Shown here in pieces: positions 33,579-38,025 of a stretch of DNA of 38,025 bases. The position numbers and the translations under genes are program-made. Below the pieces are notes generated by a model. It saw only the letters and a list, made by a program, of their open reading frames with translations. It did not search any database and was not told the DNA's origin. The DNA is from Bradyrhizobium sp. Tv2a-2 (GTDB lineage: Bacteria; Pseudomonadota; Alphaproteobacteria; Rhizobiales; Xanthobacteraceae): contig NZ_AXAI01000039.1 in the NCBI RefSeq assembly GCF_000472425.1, forward strand, positions 99-38,123, written 5' to 3'. Position 1 is the stretch's first letter. Every line of letters starts with the position of its first letter.

Positions 33579-35548
33579 ATGGATAAGGACTTCGATCCAA
33601 GACCAACAACCGAGCAGCCTGACGACGACCCCCACGTTTGGCTGGAGGCAATCGATAGTCCAGAGGCCGTCGCGTGGGTCGCCGCGCGCAATGCGGAAAC
33701 GCTGTCCCGTTATGGGGATTCGGACCTTGTGCGAGACCAGAATATCGTGCGCGACCTGCTTGATGGAGCAGAGCGAATCCCAACGGTCTGCCGTTACGGC
33801 AGGCGGCTCTACAACTACTGGACAGACGCGGAGCATCCACGAGGGTTGTGGCGGCGAACAACGGCAGGCGGATATCGCTCGGGTACGCCAAGGTGGCAGG
33901 TCCTCCTGGACCTGGATGCTCTGGCACTGACAGAGGGGGAGGACTGGATATGGGCGGGGGCCACTGTCCTTCCGCGAACTCATGATCGAGCGCTCCTGCG
34001 CTTAAGTCGGGGTGGCAGCGACGCTGTGGTGTTGCGGGAGTTCGATCTAACCCGTCTTGCTTTTGTTGAGGATGGCTTCGCGCTGCCCGAAGCCAAAGGG
34101 GCAGCGGTCTGGCTTGACCGCAATACGCTGCTTCTATCGAGCGCGTTCGGACCCAATATGGCTACGCGTTGCGGCTATGCACGGACAGTGCGGCTATGGT
34201 CGCGCGGGTCAAGCGTGCTGGACGCAGCCGTACTATTCGAAACAGACTCGGCAAATCTGAGTGTGTGGGGATCGGTCGACCATCACACGGGGACTGAGCG
34301 ACTGACATTCGGGGAGTACAGGGACTATTTTAGTGCTACAATTTACCTAGGCGACCGCTCCGGGGCGCGCGAGCGCCTGGACCTACCCTCCCATGCCGAC
34401 GTCCAAGTCCATCGGGAGTGGCTTTCCCTTCGCTTGCGGGAGCCCTGGACGATTGGTACGCGCATCTACGAGCCCGACACCGTCATCACGACGGCGTTGA
34501 CCGATTTTCTCGCCGGTAAGCGTGACTTTACGGTGCTCTGGAAGCCGGGTGATCGACAGGCGCTGCAGGATATATTCTGGTCGGCCGGACGGCTGATCCT
34601 GTCAATCCTGGACAATTTATGTCCGACCCATTTGGTTTGCGAGTTACGCGGGAAATCCTGGACGCAGAGACGGCTTTCAGGCCAACCTGCACTTGGTAGC
34701 GTTCGTGTCTGGCCGCTCGATGGTTACGCCGATGAAGCTGACGGCACGTTGCTCGCGACGACAGATGATCCTTTGACCCCACCGAGGCTTTTCAAATTTT
34801 TTCCGGCGCTCCGTGCGCCGAAGGTATTGCGTCAGACGTCACCCCTGTTTGAAGCGCGCGGCTTGCGGGTCTCTCGTCACGAGGCAATCTCAGCGGATGG
34901 CACCCTTGTGCCCTATGTCCAAGTCGGCCCGAACACCACAACGGGCGACGCCCCCGTTCATCTCACGGGATATGGCGGTTTCCGTCATGCGCCCCTGCCC
35001 GCTTACGAGCCAGTGCTCGGCCGCCTTTGGCTGGAGCGAGGGGGCACCTGTGTGACGGCCAACATCAGAGGTGGCGGGGAATTTGGGACGGGCTGGCACG
35101 AGGCTGGGCGACGGGAGGGCAAGGCACGTGCACATGATGACTTCGCCGCGGTCGCTGCTGACCTGGTCACACGTGGCGTGACACGCCCTGGTCGGATAGC
35201 GGCTCAAGGCAAGTCGAATGGGGGCCTGCTCATAGCCAACATGCTGACCCGATATCCGGAGCGTTTCGGGGCGTTGTTCTGCGCGATGCCGCTGACCGAC
35301 ATGCGACGCTATACGAGGCTCCTGGCTGGAGCCAGTTGGATCGCCGAATTTGGCGATCCAGACAATGCGGAAGATTGGGCGTTCCTGAGTGAGATCTCCG
35401 CCTATCACGCGGCTCAATCAGGTCGTCCCTATCCGACGATACTGCTTGCCACGACCAGGCGGGATGATCGCGTGCATCCAGGGCACGCTCGCAAAATGGC
35501 CGCAAAGCTACAGAGGCTTGGCTACAACGTGGCCTTTTATGAGTCAGA
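33579..35548 (+). pseudogene. Prolyl oligopeptidase family (S9) serine peptidase, cut by IS21
   Basis: About 656 codons from the ATG at 33579 (an earlier ATG at 33483 is possible). The N-terminal family start is DDDPHVWLEAIDSPEAVAWV, a beta-propeller region follows (about 60-420), then the alpha/beta-hydrolase domain: NIRGGGEFGTGWHEAGRREG, QGKSNGGLLIANMLTRYPE with the nucleophile Ser (about 546), and TTRRDDRVHPGHARKM with the catalytic Asp. The frame ends YNVAFYES and runs into the IS left end at 35549, adding FRHGIRTPYSG from IS sequence. The remaining 20-40 residues, including the catalytic His (usual GGHG motif), are separated by the IS and would lie beyond the window. It cannot be active as it stands. 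Confidence 0.88.
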
Positions 35549-35609
35549 TGTGTTTCGGCATGGAATAAGGACCCCGTATTCGGGGTGATCGGCATCCAAT
35601 CGGGACCCC
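35549..35609 (+). repeat. IS21 left end (terminal and subterminal repeats)
   Basis: Two tandem copies of a motif of the form CGGCAT...GGACCCC (35549-35575 and 35588-35609), inverted relative to the copies at the right end. Likely transposase-binding sites. Confidence 0.8.
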
Positions 35610-35642
35610 GGGACAAGGGTCCACAGTGGCTTCCATCAAGTC

Positions 35643-37160
35643 ATGGAAGCCGAGGTTGGGATGCTGGTGGTGGAGACGATTGCGAAGATCCGTCGCGCCT
35701 ATTTTGTTCATGGTCAGCCGATCAAGGCGATCTGCCGCGAGCTTGGCGTATCGCGCAAGGTGGTCCGCAAGGTCATCCGTTCCGAGGCGACGGAGTTCCG
35801 GTACGAGCGAGAGACGCAGCCGCTTCCGAAGATGGGCCCCTGGAGTGCCGAGCTTGACCGGTTGCTGGCGGCGAACGAGAGCAAGGCGGCGCGGGAACGG
35901 TTGACGCTGATCCGGCTATTCGAAGAGCTTCGCGGCCTGGGCTATGCCGGCGGCTATGATGCGGTTCGTCGCTATGCGCGGCGCTGGAGCCGGGAGCGTG
36001 GCGCCTCGACGGCTTCAGCCTATGTGCCGCTGAGCTTTGCGCCCGGAGAAGCCTACCAGTTCGACTGGAGCCACGAAGTGGTCCTGCTGAGCGGGGTCAC
36101 GGTGATCGTGAAGGCGGCGCACGTCCGGCTTTGCCACAGCCGGATGCTGTTCGTTCGGGCCTATCCGCGCGAGACGCAGGAGATGGTGTTTGACGCCCAC
36201 GATCGGGCGTTTGCGCTGTTCAAGGGCGCCTGCAGGCGCGGCATCTACGACAACATGAAGACGGCGGTGGAGACGATCTTCGTCGGCAAGGGCCGTCTCT
36301 ACAATCGCCGCTTCCTGCAGATGTGCAGCCACTATCTGGTCGACCCGGTTGCCTGTACGCCGGCGTCGGGCTGGGAGAAGGGTCAAGTCGAGAACCAGGT
36401 CGGGCTGGTCCGCGAACGGTTCTTCACCCCGCGGCTGCGATTCAAGACGCTGGACGGGCTGAACGGCTGGTTGCTCGATAAATGCATTGCCTACGCCAAG
36501 GCGCATCTGCATCCAGAGTTCGCCGACCGGACCATCTGGGAGGTCTTCGAGGCCGAGCGGCCCAAGCTCGTTCCCTATGCCGGTCGGTTCGACGGCTTCC
36601 ATGCCGTGCCCGCCTCGGTCTCCAAGACCTGTCTGGTGCGCTTCGACAACAACAAGTACTCGGTGGCAGCGAGCGCGGTCGGGCGGCCCATTGAGGTCCA
36701 GGCCTATGCTGACCGCATCGTGATCCGCCAGGACGGCCGGATCGTTGCCGAGCATCCGCGATCATTCGGCCGTGGCGAGACGGTCTACGACCCCTGGCAC
36801 TACGTGCCGGTGCTGGTGCGCAAACCCGGCGCCCTGCGCAACGGCGCTCCGTTCAAGGACTGGGTGCTGCCGGCCGCGATCGAACGTGTGCGGCGGAAGC
36901 TTGCGGGCTCTGATGACGGCAATCGCCAGATGGTCGACATCCTCAACGCGGTGCTGACCGACGGACTGCCGGCCGTTGAGGCCGCCTGTGCTGAAGCGCT
37001 CGGTCACGGCGTCCATTCCGCCGATGTCGTGCTCAACATCCTGGCTCGGCAACGTGAGCCCGCCCCACCAGCCAACATCATGACCCCGGCTGCGCTGATC
37101 TTACGCCATGCGCCGATCGCCGATTGTGCCCGCTACGACAACCTTCGGAGGACCATCTGA
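35643..37160 (+). CDS. istA: IS21-family transposase IstA
   Basis: A 505-residue DDE transposase, full length for the family. An N-terminal helix-turn-helix (about 12-45, AICRELGVSRKVVRKVIRSE) precedes the integrase core. The core starts AYQFDWSHEVVLL (first Asp about residue 141), continues FDAHDRAF and GIYDNMKTAVE (second Asp region about 202) and ends with GWEKGQVENQVGLVRERFF (catalytic Glu). A C-terminal beta-barrel-like part has VRFDNNKYSV. The start could be the ATG at 35643 or the one at 35661. Its stop overlaps the istB start by one base (TGATG), giving coupled translation. It appears intact and potentially active. Confidence 0.95.
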   Translation: MEAEVGMLVVETIAKIRRAYFVHGQPIKAICRELGVSRKVVRKVIRSEATEFRYERETQPLPKMGPWSAELDRLLAANESKAARERLTLIRLFEELRGLGYAGGYDAVRRYARRWSRERGASTASAYVPLSFAPGEAYQFDWSHEVVLLSGVTVIVKAAHVRLCHSRMLFVRAYPRETQEMVFDAHDRAFALFKGACRRGIYDNMKTAVETIFVGKGRLYNRRFLQMCSHYLVDPVACTPASGWEKGQVENQVGLVRERFFTPRLRFKTLDGLNGWLLDKCIAYAKAHLHPEFADRTIWEVFEAERPKLVPYAGRFDGFHAVPASVSKTCLVRFDNNKYSVAASAVGRPIEVQAYADRIVIRQDGRIVAEHPRSFGRGETVYDPWHYVPVLVRKPGALRNGAPFKDWVLPAAIERVRRKLAGSDDGNRQMVDILNAVLTDGLPAVEAACAEALGHGVHSADVVLNILARQREPAPPANIMTPAALILRHAPIADCARYDNLRRTI

Positions 37161-38023
37161 TGGAACGAACCCAAATCTTCGACCTCATGGGTGAGCTCAA
37201 GCTCTACGGAATGAAGGCCGCCTTCGACGAGATCATGGCGACCGCAATCAAGCGCCAGCATGAGCCGCAGCGCATTGTCGGCGATCTGCTCACCGCCGAG
37301 ATCAGCGAGAAGCAGGCAAGATCGATCAAGTACCAACTCACCATCGCCAAGCTTCCACTCGCCAAGGATATCGACGACTTCCAGTTCGATGGCACGCCGA
37401 TCAACCAGACGCTCGTCAACGATCTCGCCAGCGGCGGATTCATCGCCCAGCAGCGCAACGTCGTGCTGGTCGGCGGCACCGGGACCGGCAAGACCCATCT
37501 GGCCATCGCTATCGCGAGAAGCTGTATCCGCGATGGTGCCCGCGGTCGCTTCTACAACGTCGTCGATCTCGTCAACCGGCTCGAGACCGAGACCCGCAAC
37601 GGTCGGCAAGGCCGGCTCGCCGAACATCTGACCCGCATGGACTTCATCGTTCTCGACGAGCTGGGCTATCTGCCGTTCGCACAATCCGGCGGTCAGCTCC
37701 TGTTCCACCTCATCAGCCGGCTCTACGAGCGCACCTCCGTCATCGTCACTACCAATCTGGCATTCGGCGAATGGCCGAGCGTGTTCGGCGATGCCAAGAT
37801 GACCACCGCGCTGCTCGACCGCCTGACTCATCACTGCGACATCGTCGAGACCGGTAACGACAGCTGGCGCTTTAAAAGCCGCGACGACGATCAAACAACC
37901 CGCGCTCGCGCCGTCTCCGCAACCCCGACCAGCTCCGACGCCGCGAGCGCTACCAGCAAAGCACGCCGATCAAAGGGGTCCCTTTTGGATGCCGATAAGG
38001 GGTCCCATTCCAATGCCGATTGA
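37160..38023 (+). CDS. istB: IS21-family helper ATPase IstB
   Basis: A 287-residue AAA+ ATPase that assists IstA in target selection. Walker A is GGTGTGKTHLAIAI (about 105-118) and Walker B is FIVLDELGYLPF (about 162-173). The sensor region VIVTTNLAFGEWPSVFGDAK and DRLTHHCDIVETG are family hallmarks. GGAGG lies 5-10 bases before the ATG, which overlaps the istA stop. The last 20 or so residues run through the right terminal repeats, and the stop (38021-38023) sits two bases from the IS end, so the C-terminal tail is encoded by transposase-binding DNA. Confidence 0.95.
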   Translation: MERTQIFDLMGELKLYGMKAAFDEIMATAIKRQHEPQRIVGDLLTAEISEKQARSIKYQLTIAKLPLAKDIDDFQFDGTPINQTLVNDLASGGFIAQQRNVVLVGGTGTGKTHLAIAIARSCIRDGARGRFYNVVDLVNRLETETRNGRQGRLAEHLTRMDFIVLDELGYLPFAQSGGQLLFHLISRLYERTSVIVTTNLAFGEWPSVFGDAKMTTALLDRLTHHCDIVETGNDSWRFKSRDDDQTTRARAVSATPTSSDAASATSKARRSKGSLLDADKGSHSNAD

Positions 38024-38025
38024 CA
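37975..38025 (-). repeat. IS21 right end (terminal and subterminal repeats)
   Basis: Two copies of the CGGCAT...GGACCCC motif read on the minus strand: 38025 inward to 37999, and 37996-37975. They mirror the left end and overlap the 3' end of istB. Confidence 0.8.

Larger units (their letters stand above)
35549..38025 (+). mobile_element. Complete IS21-family insertion sequence
   Basis: About 2.48 kb, with the two genes expected of the family (istA, istB). The left end TGTGTTTCGGCAT (35549) pairs with the right end read inward TGTCAATCGGCAT (38025). Each end has a second internal repeat with the same core: 35588-35609 and 37975-37996 (ATCGGCATCC then GGGACCCC, inverted, 19 of 22 matching). 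These are the multiple terminal binding sites typical of IS21. The target duplication cannot be checked because the window ends at the right end. It interrupts the S9 peptidase gene. Confidence 0.93.

Noticed and set aside
35551..35577. IS left end placed at 35551
   Set aside because: Alignment with the right end is ungapped from 35549 (TGTGTTTCGGCAT against TGTCAATCGGCAT), so 35549 was used.
36015..36755. Long minus-strand open frame (246 codons) inside istA
   Set aside because: Antisense shadow of a clear transposase gene with no motif of its own.
37133..37894. Minus-strand open frame (253 codons) opposite istB
   Set aside because: Antisense shadow; istB is unambiguous on the other strand.
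1..38025. CRISPR array
   Set aside because: No regularly spaced direct repeats of 24-40 bases seen anywhere in the window.

Overview
The window looks like accessory DNA of a GC-rich alphaproteobacterium, most probably a Bradyrhizobium or close Rhizobiales relative, from a symbiosis-island, integrative-element or plasmid-type region. This is inferred from gene families: a DUF736 / DUF2493 / toprim / strawberry-notch / ParB / ArdC block, soluble multi-PAS chemoreceptors, an extra Mfd-like protein, an OprB-type porin and an IS21-family element. It is not shown by any marker gene. Coding density is low and broken genes are frequent, as expected for a decaying mobile region.

Layout. (1) 1-10.85 kb is the backbone of an integrative or plasmid-like element. 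It has an XRE regulator (+), then on the minus strand DUF736, a small membrane protein, a DUF2493 (SLOG-fold) protein, a toprim primase-like protein, a strawberry-notch methyltransferase/helicase, a ParB-like remnant and an ArdC-type antirestriction protein. The toprim and strawberry-notch genes overlap by one base (TGATG). Hairpins punctuate the block, and the ardC and parB leaders share three motifs in the same order and at similar spacing. The strawberry-notch gene appears to have lost its second helicase lobe through an in-frame deletion, and parB is a frameshifted 3' remnant. A chimeric radical-SAM-like remnant lies at 1.2-1.9 kb. (2) 11.6-13.2 kb holds a chemoreceptor gene broken by about 13 missing bases. 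An intact relative lies at 18.9-20.5 kb in the opposite orientation. (3) 15.4-18.0 kb holds small genes: a 60-aa charged protein, a cold-shock protein, a two-helix membrane protein, a frameshifted metallo-beta-lactamase-fold gene that has lost a metal ligand, and a conserved-looking 65-aa protein. (4) 20.6-23.8 kb is mostly non-coding with a few small or frameshifted ORFs. (5) 23.8-27.1 kb holds an intact Mfd-like (TRCF) helicase. (6) 28.4-32.1 kb holds a TauD/TfdA dioxygenase, a GNAT acetyltransferase and a frameshifted OprB-type porin. (7) 33.6-38.0 kb holds a prolyl-oligopeptidase gene cut near its 3' end by a complete IS21-family element whose right end coincides with the window end.

How the genes fit together. 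The first block is probably a replication, transfer and host-interaction module of a mobile element, partly disabled here. The rest are unlinked accessory functions (taxis, metabolism, uptake, repair) with many frameshifts. I found no convincing new multi-gene system. The most unusual features are the shared leader architecture of the backbone genes, the internally deleted strawberry-notch protein and the density of recent-looking lesions. I saw no tRNA, rRNA, CRISPR array or recognisable integrase in the window.
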